The position numbers and the translations under genes were made by a program. A stretch of DNA of 64,000 nt, taken from positions 43,672 through 107,671 of IMG/VR virus record IMGVR_UViG_3300027747_002579. One strand, 5' to 3'. This DNA is from a virus. Of the stretch, positions 35,972 to 44,786 are shown in pieces (position 1 is the stretch's first letter; each line of letters opens with the position of its first letter). The notes below the pieces were generated by a model. The model saw nothing but the letters and a program-made list of their open reading frames with translations. It did not search any database and had not been told where the DNA came from.

Positions 35972-38199
35972 ACTATTTCGTTTAATGTTTCTGTAATTGG
36001 TTTATTCATTTTAATTCCAAAATCCTCAAAATTTACAGATTGAGAATAATAACTAAATAAGTCTGTAACTAATATACTATAATATTTGATGTTATATGAG
36101 TTGCTTATTGAATCAAACAAAGGATTAATGAAATGAAGGGTTTTAAATAATGCTTCTATTTGAAGAAATAGAGGATGTATTTCATCATCATACAATCCAT
36201 GAGTGTCTGCTATAGTTTTCATAGATTGTTTAAAAGAGTCATTAGCATAAGTGATGTAATGTTTGTTTCTATAAGTTTCTAATTCACACACCTTATCCCT
36301 TAAATCCTCACTAACAAGTTTTAAATATTCGTTCTTTATAAACACTGATTTGTATTTTCGATATAACTCATTAATTATATGAGCAGTGACAACTCTCTTA
36401 AACTCTATTGTATTTCCTTCCATAAATTCATCATATGTTATCCAGTTCTTTAAATTATGTTCCCTCATTTTAGCTTCTTGTGTAGGAGCAAATATAACCA
36501 CCTTCACTTCTTTAGACAAACTGTATATTGCATCTAAATACCCTTTGTTATCCTCTGTAGAATAAATCATCAGTGTGTCATATTCTTTAGACAAATCAAA
36601 AGAGTCACTAACAAACTTACAATACTGACCAGCAACATCTCTTTCAAGAGCAACACCCACCTTACCAATTATGTTTCCTTTGATTCTTTCTCTTCTCACT
36701 GGAGCTATACCACCATTTCTCTTCTTCTTTTGATTATCAATCCATGTTTGAGGAATTTCAATTTTATCAGCATCTATAAGAAGTTCATGATACATTTTCT
36801 CAATGATTTGAAACTCTTTAATTCTCTGTCTCCATTCACTTTTTGGATGTCTATGCAAAGATAACACACTATTGTAACATTCTCCTTCTCTACCAAACAA
36901 GGTGAAAGATTTTGTTTTCTTGAAGAAGTGAGAGGTTTCATTCCATCCTGTAGGAAGAGTGCTTCTCAAATAATCCTTCTTTTGATTTGTGAGAGTGGTG
37001 GTGAAAACATAACATCTATCATCGTCAGCAAAATTTTTGTAATAATTTGATTCTCTAAACTTACCTCTACACAATTCATATTTCTTTGTATAAGGATGAT
37101 CAAAATCGTTTCTTTTATTCTTGTATAAATAAGAAACATCCAACAATTCAATCCCCTTCACTTTAGGAGAAATAAAACTCATTGTAGAATATTTAGCAAT
37201 AGAATTAACATTAAGAACCACCTTTCCTTCTGTTACTATTTTTCTGTCAGAGAAAGAATTAATCAATTCTCTATACATAGTGATTTCTCTAGATGCTTCA
37301 TTGAATTTATTAATATAATAATCTGCAACAAACTGTATTTTCTTAAGTATTTTCTCTTTAGTTTCTTTTGTAATACGAATAGCTTCTCTGTTTGGTGTAG
37401 GATAGATGCCATCTGTCAAACTAAATCTCAATGCTACAGGAAACTCTATTGTTTCTATTCCAAGCTTTTGAAAATCTATAGAATAATAAACATTGTCTAA
37501 GCACATGTGCAAATTTCTATCTGTAGATAGTTCAGAAATCTGAAAGTGTTCACTTCTGGTGATGGTGAACTTATTATCTACACCATCACAATTGAAATAA
37601 ACATTCTCAAAGTATGCAAGTTGCTCTTTAATCTTACTCTCAAATGTATATCTATCAGACCATTTAACAGGAATAATCACTTTTACACCATTTGGTTCTG
37701 TTGTGTTTTTCTTGTACAACAAATCGATGGTGTTGAGATCTTCTCCTTCATACATCATGTATTTCCTCTCTACACCATTCTTTCTACAGATGAAATAAAA
37801 ACTACTACAATATGCAAGAGGGCTCTTGAATCCCAAACCAAACATACCAAGCTCTGTATTACTGTTTCTCTTGGTGCTCTTACCATACTTACTAATAATG
37901 TTTGCAACATCATCATCATCTAAACCAACACCAAAGTCTTCTACAGAAAACTCATAATTACTACTATCATTAATTTTAAAACTAACAATGATTGGATCTT
38001 TCACACCAGCTCTTCTATGACTATCTAGAGCATTACTAGCACACTCTCTGATAGTGGAGCCTATACCATCTGAATACAGATTTTTACTTAACATCTGCAT
38101 CAACATTTGAGCAGAATCTAAGTCTAGTGACATTCCAATACTTTCTTCACTGTTTCCTGTTGATAGGATTTCTACGTCTGATTGTTTTTCGTTTATCAT
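35968..38199 (-). CDS. rIIA: rIIA-like GHKL ATPase
   Basis: A 743-residue protein. The N-terminal 200 residues are a GHKL (HSP90/MutL-type) ATPase: N box IRECASNALDSHR, G1 DFGVGLD, G2 GMFGLGFKS, and a later glycine-bearing strand VKVIIPVKW. This is the known architecture of phage rIIA proteins. With rIIB it affects membrane integrity and phage exclusion in T4; its role in crAss-like phages is untested. The stop overlaps the next start. Confidence 0.85.
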   Translation of the reverse strand: MINEKQSDVEILSTGNSEESIGMSLDLDSAQMLMQMLSKNLYSDGIGSTIRECASNALDSHRRAGVKDPIIVSFKINDSSNYEFSVEDFGVGLDDDDVANIISKYGKSTKRNSNTELGMFGLGFKSPLAYCSSFYFICRKNGVERKYMMYEGEDLNTIDLLYKKNTTEPNGVKVIIPVKWSDRYTFESKIKEQLAYFENVYFNCDGVDNKFTITRSEHFQISELSTDRNLHMCLDNVYYSIDFQKLGIETIEFPVALRFSLTDGIYPTPNREAIRITKETKEKILKKIQFVADYYINKFNEASREITMYRELINSFSDRKIVTEGKVVLNVNSIAKYSTMSFISPKVKGIELLDVSYLYKNKRNDFDHPYTKKYELCRGKFRESNYYKNFADDDRCYVFTTTLTNQKKDYLRSTLPTGWNETSHFFKKTKSFTLFGREGECYNSVLSLHRHPKSEWRQRIKEFQIIEKMYHELLIDADKIEIPQTWIDNQKKKRNGGIAPVRRERIKGNIIGKVGVALERDVAGQYCKFVSDSFDLSKEYDTLMIYSTEDNKGYLDAIYSLSKEVKVVIFAPTQEAKMREHNLKNWITYDEFMEGNTIEFKRVVTAHIINELYRKYKSVFIKNEYLKLVSEDLRDKVCELETYRNKHYITYANDSFKQSMKTIADTHGLYDDEIHPLFLQIEALFKTLHFINPLFDSISNSYNIKYYSILVTDLFSYYSQSVNFEDFGIKMNKPITETLNEIV

Positions 38200-38210
38200 T
38201 TTCTTGTTTT

Positions 38211-38456
38211 TTATTTATTTGATTTTATAATTAGTATATCTCTGTGATTAAGATCTAGATACATGTCTTTTTTAACAATTGTATAGTCATCTAAATCGTT
38301 TGTTAAAATGTCACATTTAACAGAACTATAAGATCCCCAAGCTCTCTTTGTTGTTTCTTTAGGAATTCCTTTCACTATCACTCTTCTTAAATAACTATTG
38401 CTTCCTAAAAGGATTTCATCTCCTTGTTGTAATTCATCAATTTTTATTATACGCAT
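38211..38456 (-). CDS. Small protein, paralogue of its neighbour
   Basis: An 81-residue protein when started at MRIIKIDEL, chosen because it aligns with the start of the next upstream gene. In-frame ATGs at 38465 and 38474 are alternatives. It shares IIKIDELQQGDEILL, SVKCDI and YLDLNHRDILII with the 111-residue neighbour. A small beta-barrel type domain is likely; function unknown. Confidence 0.55.
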   Translation of the reverse strand: MRIIKIDELQQGDEILLGSNSYLRRVIVKGIPKETTKRAWGSYSSVKCDILTNDLDDYTIVKKDMYLDLNHRDILIIKSNK

Positions 38457-38772
38457 AGTTGTCATCTTTTTCAATTAATAATATGTTTCTATAATTTAAA
38501 TTTACATAAATGTTAACATCATGATCTTCAAATGTAGGAACATATTCCTTTAAGTTTCTTGTTGCTGTATATGTACCACTACCATATGTCAACACTGTTG
38601 TTTTCACCTTTATTGAGCATTTTACACTCTTCCAATTAACATCATTAGGTATCCATCTTCTTGGTTTTCCTATTACTGGTTTTTTCAACACTGTCATAAA
38701 TTTCAGCTTTGTATTACTGCTGACAATTATATTGTCTCCTACATTTAAGTCTTCCACTTTTACTACTTTCAT
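38437..38772 (-). CDS. Small protein, paralogue of its neighbour
   Basis: A 111-residue protein with VVKVEDLNVGDNIIV, WKSVKCSI and YVNLNYRNILLI, each matching the downstream gene at the same relative place. The pair arose by tandem duplication. The phrase DLNVGDNIIV recalls small beta-barrel domains that bind nucleic acid or partners, but I cannot name it. Confidence 0.6.
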   Translation of the reverse strand: MKVVKVEDLNVGDNIIVSSNTKLKFMTVLKKPVIGKPRRWIPNDVNWKSVKCSIKVKTTVLTYGSGTYTATRNLKEYVPTFEDHDVNIYVNLNYRNILLIEKDDNYAYNKN

Positions 38773-38782
38773 TGTTTATTTT

Positions 38783-39499
38783 TTAAAAAGGTAATAATTC
38801 AAGCCATTCAATTTTTATTCCATTATTATCCATAAGGATTTTGTTCACTTTACCAAACACACCTTCTGTGTCCCAATCTATGTTTTTATAAGAAGCAGAT
38901 GCTGGATGGGAAACACAAAAGTTCCAACTCAAAGGAGAAGTGTATTTTTTATACTTCTCAGCATCCTTACCAATAAATACAATGGGTGCTCCTGTATAAG
39001 CAAACACTTCTTCCATTAGATATTTGATAAATGGTTGCCATAAATCATTATGACTACCTGCTTTATTTGCTTCTACAGTGAGAGCTGCATTTAGCATCAA
39101 CACACCTTGTTTGCACAAATAAGAAACATCTGGTCCTTTTACAGCATTTAAACACAACCCATCGTATAGTTCTCTCTCTACACCACTATAGAATTGTTCT
39201 AGAGAAGGCTGTATGTTTCCTGTTACAGAACATCCAAATAGCAGTCCATCTGCTACAGGCTCTCCACTTCTTACAGTGTGGTAGGGGCACATCCCCAATA
39301 ACACTACGTTCAAATTATCAAGAGGAGTTTCTTTAAAACATCTGAATACATTAGAAGAAAGAGGAGCAATTGTCTTGCCCCTCTTTGATTCGAATTTCAA
39401 ATGTTTATAAATAGCTTCACATTCCTCACTCTCAATAAAGGGCTTCATCTTCACCCACCAACTCTCGTGAAAGTATTCTTTAAACTTTTCCCAATCCAT
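38783..39499 (-). CDS. ung: Uracil-DNA glycosylase-like protein with altered active site
   Basis: A 238-residue family-1 UDG-like protein. The water-activating motif normally GQDPYH reads GMCPYH here (Cys71 in place of Asp). Other motifs are kept: PSLEQFYSG, VLMLNAALTVEANKAGSHNDLW, and SHPASASY for the HPSP loop. Known UDGs lose most activity without the Asp, so this protein may bind uracil DNA or act structurally, as UDG-like processivity factors do in poxviruses. It sits in the replication module, with dUTPase elsewhere in the same block. Confidence 0.85.
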   Translation of the reverse strand: MDWEKFKEYFHESWWVKMKPFIESEECEAIYKHLKFESKRGKTIAPLSSNVFRCFKETPLDNLNVVLLGMCPYHTVRSGEPVADGLLFGCSVTGNIQPSLEQFYSGVERELYDGLCLNAVKGPDVSYLCKQGVLMLNAALTVEANKAGSHNDLWQPFIKYLMEEVFAYTGAPIVFIGKDAEKYKKYTSPLSWNFCVSHPASASYKNIDWDTEGVFGKVNKILMDNNGIKIEWLELLPF

Positions 39500-39501
39500 T
39501 A

Positions 39502-40272
39502 TTAAAATATTTCTAATTGTGTAAATGCTGATGTATCAATAGTCATAGGTCTTTTTGGAGAAACCACTGTTCCGCTATTGTCTACAAAAAACTTATGTGT
39601 GTTAATGTGAGCACTCATCCAATTTGCAGGATGTGAGTTCTTTAGAGCAAATGTTACGTGATTGTACAATTCCCAAAGACTTCCTGATGCATTATAATCA
39701 AACGTAGGACGCTCCATTTCTCTAGAGATGATGTTCAATTGTGTAGACGTAATAAAACACTCTTCCAAAAACAATCTACCAATCAATTCAGCAGAAGTTC
39801 TCTTTGTCACTTCTATCTGTTTAAACCCATCTCTCTGTTGTTGTAAGTTTCTAAATGCATCTCCTGCCTGTAGAATATAGTCAGAAATAGTGGAAGGAGC
39901 AATGGTTTGAATATCTCCTGTATGCTTTCTCTTGAATGCTCCAAAATCTCCTGCTACAGCTCCATTTTTACAAATAAATATTTGTGTTCCAATTGCAAAT
40001 TTCAAAGAAAGACTCTTGTCATAGCTATTCTGCCATCCTATTTGTAATTGCATTTCACTGTCTGCAACATTCTTAATAGTGTATTTAGCATTTGCTATAA
40101 GTCCACTTTCTATTGAACTATAACTTTCTTCATCAATTGCAAACCCTGCTTTACTAATTCCATTTAATGTTAAATCGATTAGTTCTGAATGACTCACTGG
40201 TTTGTACGTGTTGCTCTCTACAGGAAGAGAAACGTTTCTTAAAAAATTCTGTGTTGCTGAATAATTGCTCAT
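39502..40272 (-). CDS. DUF932-like phage protein
   Basis: A 256-residue protein. The end has SGSLWELYNHVTFALKNSHPANWM and HKFFVDN, and the middle IFICKNGAVAGDFGAFKRKHTG, in the style of DUF932 phage/plasmid proteins (assignment from memory). It lies between the UDG-like gene and the primase-side genes, so a replication or DNA-binding role is possible. Confidence 0.6.
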   Translation of the reverse strand: MSNYSATQNFLRNVSLPVESNTYKPVSHSELIDLTLNGISKAGFAIDEESYSSIESGLIANAKYTIKNVADSEMQLQIGWQNSYDKSLSLKFAIGTQIFICKNGAVAGDFGAFKRKHTGDIQTIAPSTISDYILQAGDAFRNLQQQRDGFKQIEVTKRTSAELIGRLFLEECFITSTQLNIISREMERPTFDYNASGSLWELYNHVTFALKNSHPANWMSAHINTHKFFVDNSGTVVSPKRPMTIDTSAFTQLEIF

Positions 40273-40283
40273 GTTGTTTATTT

Positions 40284-40445
40284 TTATTGATTTTCTGATA
40301 ATTTGATTAATTCACCAAACCATCTTGTTAATATACCTTCTAAGTTTTCTATAGAAATACATTCTATTTCTTCTCCCTCTGATGTTTCTAAATATTCAAT
40401 GTTTTCTTGAATTTCTGTAATTAGCTTTTTTAATTCTGATTTCAT
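40284..40445 (-). CDS. Short helical acidic protein
   Basis: A 53-residue gene. Its ATG overlaps the upstream stop (ATGA), strong support for coupled translation. It is helical and Glu-rich (KKLITEIQENIEYLETSEGEE), ending in TRWFGELIKLSENQ. Function unknown. Confidence 0.65.
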   Translation of the reverse strand: MKSELKKLITEIQENIEYLETSEGEEIECISIENLEGILTRWFGELIKLSENQ

Positions 40446-40651
40446 ATTAATTGTTTAAAATAGTTATACACTTCTGGAATGTGTTTTTTGTAATAAGGCT
40501 GATTGTCTTTACACCATTGTTTTAATTCATCTGATGTTTTAAAGGGCTTTTGCCAGCTTTGTCCTGACATAATTGATGTAAATGATGGCTCAAGTTCGTC
40601 TATAAAATCTTGAGCTGTCCATCCTTCCCAAATATGTTTGTTTAAGTTCAT
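40442..40651 (-). CDS. Hypothetical protein after primase
   Basis: A 69-residue protein (IWEGWTAQDFIDELEPSF, then LKQWCKDNQPYYKKHIPEV). It overlaps the primase stop by 4 bases and the next gene by 4. Its fixed place beside the primase suggests a replication accessory role, but nothing proves it. Confidence 0.6.
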   Translation of the reverse strand: MNLNKHIWEGWTAQDFIDELEPSFTSIMSGQSWQKPFKTSDELKQWCKDNQPYYKKHIPEVYNYFKQLI

Positions 40652-41643
40652 AATAATTGTTTTTCTTTTAAATATTCTTCTATAGCATCCATGCCATACT
40701 TCTTAGCCCAATCTGCCCAATCTGTAATTCCTTCTGATAAAAATCTCTTAGGAACATTCAAATATTCAAAATCAAATTGTTTTGTTATTGATTGACTATT
40801 CTTCACTCCTGCTTCATCATTATCAAACGATAACACTTGTACATCTGAGTTGTCTTTTAAATACTTCACATTCTCTGGAGAAAAGCATCCAATCCCTTCA
40901 TTCTGTACAGCACAACAATATGGATATATTTTCTTCATCACCATGTAGTCTTTCTTGCTCTTGTTAATAAAAGCAATTCTACAATTCTCTACATCTTTCT
41001 TTCCATCCATTGTTGTAATAGGCACATTGTTGGGAACCCATTTGTATTTTTTATCAACAAAAGGTCTGTAGATTTTCCAACTGTTCCCATACAAATATCC
41101 AAACCTTAAGTCAGTGTCTTTTAATGAGAATAATTGTCTATTCAAATACACTTTTTGAAGCGAATAAATGTTATTAGCTTTCAAATCTTGCTCACTTTGA
41201 TGATAGGAATTCCAATAATCAAGTTCTTCTTGTGTAAATCTTCTTGTTACAGCTTGAATGAGCGTATACACCTTTGGCTCTTCAGGACGTTTGTTTTCTT
41301 TAATTATGTGAACATTTAAATTCTTCTCACCACTTAATATTCCCAGTCCAAAATCTTTATCAATCAATTTCAAAGCATTGTCATAAGAAATATTATACAA
41401 CATTCTTACAAAATCAAAACAGTTTCCTCTCTTGCTGCCATCTGAAAAATCAGCAAATAATAAATCATTGTGTTTGTTATTTATAAGAAATGATGGATTG
41501 TTTTCATTTCTAAAGGGCGAGTATGTCACTTGATTAATTTTCCAATTCTTATTTGGCATGTAATACATAAATATGTCATAATCACTAATCTTAGAAAGAA
41601 TTGTCTTAGCAGACAGCTGTTCTTTTTTCACACCTTTTATCAT
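40648..41643 (-). CDS. dnaG: DnaG-type primase
   Basis: A 331-residue protein. The N-terminus (YSPFRNENNPSF and FADFSDGSKRGNCFDFV) matches the zinc-finger region of DnaG primases, but the metal-binding Cys/His are missing. The TOPRIM part has NEGIGCFSPENVKYL and VLSFDNDEAGVKNS. It would make RNA primers for the DNA polymerase, with the DnaB-like helicase encoded a few genes upstream. It follows a terminator hairpin, so its level may be set separately. Confidence 0.8.
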   Translation of the reverse strand: MIKGVKKEQLSAKTILSKISDYDIFMYYMPNKNWKINQVTYSPFRNENNPSFLINNKHNDLLFADFSDGSKRGNCFDFVRMLYNISYDNALKLIDKDFGLGILSGEKNLNVHIIKENKRPEEPKVYTLIQAVTRRFTQEELDYWNSYHQSEQDLKANNIYSLQKVYLNRQLFSLKDTDLRFGYLYGNSWKIYRPFVDKKYKWVPNNVPITTMDGKKDVENCRIAFINKSKKDYMVMKKIYPYCCAVQNEGIGCFSPENVKYLKDNSDVQVLSFDNDEAGVKNSQSITKQFDFEYLNVPKRFLSEGITDWADWAKKYGMDAIEEYLKEKQLL

Positions 41644-41652
41644 AAAACAAAT

Positions 41653-41686
41653 TTAAATAAAAAGCCCCACATTTCTGTGAGGCTTA
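41653..41686 (-). terminator. Terminator before primase gene
   Basis: On the minus strand AAGCCTCACA pairs with TGTGGGGCTT (10 pairs including one U-G) and TTTTTATTT follows. It lies between the gene ending at 41710 and the primase start at 41643. Confidence 0.8.
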
Positions 41687-41709
41687 TTATTAAAGAAAAG
41701 AAAGGATTA

Positions 41710-42567
41710 TTAATAATCTCCGTCATCCTCTAGAATCACCTTGTTACTTTCTACAAGATTATCATCAGGATTGTAGTCTCTCATATCATCTAGTGTATAA
41801 TAGTCTTTACAACCATATTCACCTTTGATGTCTATTACAAATCTCTCATAAGGCTTCAAGTCTTTAGATTTCTTCAGAGCAAGTCTTTTAATGGTTTGAT
41901 CGTCCCATTTAATTAGTCTGATTTGTTTCATAGCATATTCAGGAAGAAATGCTTTGTTGTAAACACCCTGATAGGTTTTCACCTCTCCATCTTTCTCTAC
42001 AGATTTAACTATCGCAAGAGCAACAAATGGTGTACAAAACTCTCCACCAATTTGCTCTTTCAAATCTTTAACATTACCTCTAATCAATTTCTTCCATTCA
42101 ATCTGTAATGTGGTGTCTTTGTCTCTGTAATCAAGACCACCTAACCAATTTCTTACAAAGTTGTAAAAGTCTTCTTCTCCCACCTTTGCTGTACGACATT
42201 CTCTCTCAAGAAACCAAGAAGGAAGAGAATCTTTATCCACTCCCCAAGATGTTGTTCCTACAGTGTTGATGAATTGTGTCTTTGTACAATCTCTGTTCTC
42301 TTTCTTTCTATCTTCTAAATAAAATCCCACTTTGAACTTCATCTTTGTTTTCACTTCTTCAATCCAAAAGTCCACTCTCACTGTGTCATAACCATCTTTA
42401 GAAGTTCCAAGATATTCTGTCATCTTAGAATCTTCTTTGAGTTCAATGCCCAATACATCTTTGTACTCTTCAATTGTAGGATTGATAGCAATTACGTTTG
42501 CTAAAAATAGTCCCACTTTCTTCTCATAGTTTTCTGTTTGCTGTTTTTTTGATCCGCTGATACTCAT
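41710..42567 (-). CDS. Possible single-stranded DNA-binding protein
   Basis: A 285-residue protein of mixed strands and helices with a short acidic, aromatic C-terminus (VILEDDGDY), as ssDNA-binding proteins often have. It lies next to the RecA-like NTPase and primase in the replication module. The first half has DTVRVDFWIEEVKTKMKFKVGF. No family motif is certain, so the call rests on the tail and context. Confidence 0.5.
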   Translation of the reverse strand: MSISGSKKQQTENYEKKVGLFLANVIAINPTIEEYKDVLGIELKEDSKMTEYLGTSKDGYDTVRVDFWIEEVKTKMKFKVGFYLEDRKKENRDCTKTQFINTVGTTSWGVDKDSLPSWFLERECRTAKVGEEDFYNFVRNWLGGLDYRDKDTTLQIEWKKLIRGNVKDLKEQIGGEFCTPFVALAIVKSVEKDGEVKTYQGVYNKAFLPEYAMKQIRLIKWDDQTIKRLALKKSKDLKPYERFVIDIKGEYGCKDYYTLDDMRDYNPDDNLVESNKVILEDDGDY

Positions 42568-42579
42568 CTTTCTTGATTT

Positions 42580-43251
42580 TTAATTATAATAATTGTTAAT
42601 ACTATCCACCACCATTTGTAAATTATTAGGAATCTTCACTTCTGCAAACATTCCATCAGGAGACTTAGCAGGAAACTTCTTATGACGATTTGTTAACAAG
42701 CTGTAAGTCATCTTTCCTTCTTTAGTTTCTTCTACACAAGTGTATAAACACACTGTAAGAAGTCCTTCTAAAAGAATTTGATTGTCAATAAGCTTACCTG
42801 CTGTCTTTATCTTCCATCCTACAATATCTCCACCATCTTCAATGGTTTCTGGATGTGTGAAATAAAATACAATAATGTCTTCTCTAAGTGTTCTTGCTTC
42901 TCTAAAGAGCTCCACCATATCTTTAGCCATTAAACTAAATTTCTCATAGCCCTTCTCTGTTGCTTTAGCCACCATATTAAATCCCATAATGTAATTAGAG
43001 TCTTCAATGATGATGTTTTTAATGTGAGGAGCTTTGTCTGAAATAGTGCGTAACAATCTAGAGATTTCATTAGCATCGTCCACTTCCTTGTAATTCTTGT
43101 TCTCTTTGTTGTAAAGTTTTTCACTTCCTTTAAAGGGCAGCTCTTTCTTAGCTACATTAATGATGTACGTTTCTTCTGGATTTAAGTATTTGATGGATGT
43201 AGACTTCCCTGTCCCTGTTTCTCCAACAATACCAATTAATTTACTTGCCAT
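42580..43251 (-). CDS. Sak4/RecA-like NTPase
   Basis: A 223-residue P-loop protein. Walker A is GETGTGKST (residues 10-18), a Walker B-type strand reads IKNIIIEDSNY, and IIVFYFTHPET matches sensor positions of phage RecA-like ATPases of the Sak4 type. Such proteins work in recombination and annealing with an SSB, which fits the neighbouring gene. Confidence 0.75.
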   Translation of the reverse strand: MASKLIGIVGETGTGKSTSIKYLNPEETYIINVAKKELPFKGSEKLYNKENKNYKEVDDANEISRLLRTISDKAPHIKNIIIEDSNYIMGFNMVAKATEKGYEKFSLMAKDMVELFREARTLREDIIVFYFTHPETIEDGGDIVGWKIKTAGKLIDNQILLEGLLTVCLYTCVEETKEGKMTYSLLTNRHKKFPAKSPDGMFAEVKIPNNLQMVVDSINNYYN

Positions 43252-43277
43252 GTTTATTTGATTTTTAATTGATTTGA

Positions 43278-43472
43278 TTATAAAGATACGTCAATAATCT
43301 CAGAAGTTAAAATACTTTTTTTGTATATACAAGAAGGATTATTTTTTATTGATTCTTTCATGTCATTAATCTTATCTAAATTATAACTTCCTGTAATATA
43401 CTTTCCATCAATGTGTATTTCATACCAACTGTTTTGTCCAATTTTCTCTTCTCTGATGATTTCAATTTTCAT
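43278..43472 (-). CDS. Hypothetical protein
   Basis: A 64-residue protein (WYEIHIDGKYITGSYNLDKI). It overlaps the SF2 helicase stop by 11 bases. Function unknown. Confidence 0.55.
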   Translation of the reverse strand: MKIEIIREEKIGQNSWYEIHIDGKYITGSYNLDKINDMKESIKNNPSCIYKKSILTSEIIDVSL

Positions 43473-44544
43473 AATATTTGATTTTTGATGCGTCTAATAA
43501 TTCTAAGCTTTGTTTAATTTTCTTTAATTCTGGAGCCTCATTTAAACATAAAATGTGTAAATCAGCTTTCTTTCCTCTGTAGTCAAGCTTGATGGCTCTA
43601 TTAAGAATCTGCGATGTTTCTTCAGCATTGTATGTGAAGTTTAACAGAATAACAGAATCTAAATCACTGTATGTCACTCCCATCTTGCCCATAGCAGCTA
43701 ATGCTAAATGATTAAATGTTCTTTTCTGAAACTCCTTGTAATTATCATCATTCTTTGATTTAGAATGATAGGAAGGAATACCAATCTCATCAGCCACTTT
43801 AGCAAGTCCTGTAAACACTAACACTCTTTTATCAGAAAGACTATCTAAAAGCATTCTTAAGTGATTCATCTTTCCTATAGAAGACATAGAGAGCCTGTTT
43901 CTTGCTAATGCTAAATGCATGAAGTTTTCTTGTTTCCTCTTCAATGTCTCAATCACCCATGTGTAGGCTCTGTATTTCTCTTTCTCAGTTTTCTTCTTGC
44001 CATTCTTGTCTTCCATCTTGACAACATCGTCTAGGTTAACAATGTGAACAGAGATTTGATAGTCTGCAAGAATTCCGTCTTCTATACCATCAATTGTACT
44101 ATAGACACCTATCCTATCTAAACACCACTCCTCATCTGTTTCAACACTCACTGTTCCTGATAGAGCAAGTGTATTGTTGCTTCTGCTCATTATTTCTTCA
44201 CAATACGAACGCTCTGTGCTGCTGGCAGCGTGGAATTCATCAATAATAAAGAAATCTGTTCTATCCATAGTGTGTTTCTTCAGAGAGCTGAAGTTAACAT
44301 ATCTAATGTTGGGGTTGGAATATTCCCATTTCTCAAACTCAGAAATCCATACGTCTCTAAGTTTGTTGTCTGGATAGGCAACTAATACATTAATAGGACT
44401 GACAGGAAGTCTCTTCAACACTTCTATAGAGATTCTGCATTTACCTATTCTCATAGCCAATTCCAAATATCCTACAGAATTGTCTTTAAAGAATTCTAAT
44501 GTGTTGTTAATAAATCTTTCTTGTATTTCGTCTTGTTTTGTCAT
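43462..44544 (-). CDS. SF2 (SNF2-like) helicase
   Basis: A 360-residue protein, short for the family. Motif I is ELAMRIGKCRIS, motif II is FFIIDEFHAASS (DEFH box), motif III ALSGT, and the second domain has RVLVFTGLAKVAD and LNRAIKLDYRGK near motif VI. It is a compact helicase or translocase, probably for fork remodelling or recombination, as T4 UvsW. It shares a base with the 80-residue gene upstream. Confidence 0.78.
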   Translation of the reverse strand: MTKQDEIQERFINNTLEFFKDNSVGYLELAMRIGKCRISIEVLKRLPVSPINVLVAYPDNKLRDVWISEFEKWEYSNPNIRYVNFSSLKKHTMDRTDFFIIDEFHAASSTERSYCEEIMSRSNNTLALSGTVSVETDEEWCLDRIGVYSTIDGIEDGILADYQISVHIVNLDDVVKMEDKNGKKKTEKEKYRAYTWVIETLKRKQENFMHLALARNRLSMSSIGKMNHLRMLLDSLSDKRVLVFTGLAKVADEIGIPSYHSKSKNDDNYKEFQKRTFNHLALAAMGKMGVTYSDLDSVILLNFTYNAEETSQILNRAIKLDYRGKKADLHILCLNEAPELKKIKQSLELLDASKIKYYEN

Positions 44545-44786
44545 TAATACATTTTTATAATTGTTCCGTTATCATCTGTTATTCGAATAACGTTTAGTTC
44601 TTGTTCCAATCGTGATGTCAATGTTTCAAATACATATTGCAAGTTTCCCATCATCATTGTCATAAACATAAAGAATTGATCTTTTGGAAGTTCGTATTTT
44701 TTATCTCTATGCTCTTGATAATATACATACAATACATCTTGTGGATTGTTAGACATCATAATGTCTATGTATTCTTGTTTAGTCAT
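44544..44786 (-). CDS. Hypothetical protein between two helicases
   Basis: An 80-residue helical protein (DVLYVYYQEHRDKKYEL, FFMFMTMMMGNLQYVFE). It overlaps the DnaB-like gene by 8 bases and the SF2 gene by one. Tight coupling suggests a helper of one of the helicases; no motif supports more. Confidence 0.55.
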   Translation of the reverse strand: MTKQEYIDIMMSNNPQDVLYVYYQEHRDKKYELPKDQFFMFMTMMMGNLQYVFETLTSRLEQELNVIRITDDNGTIIKMY

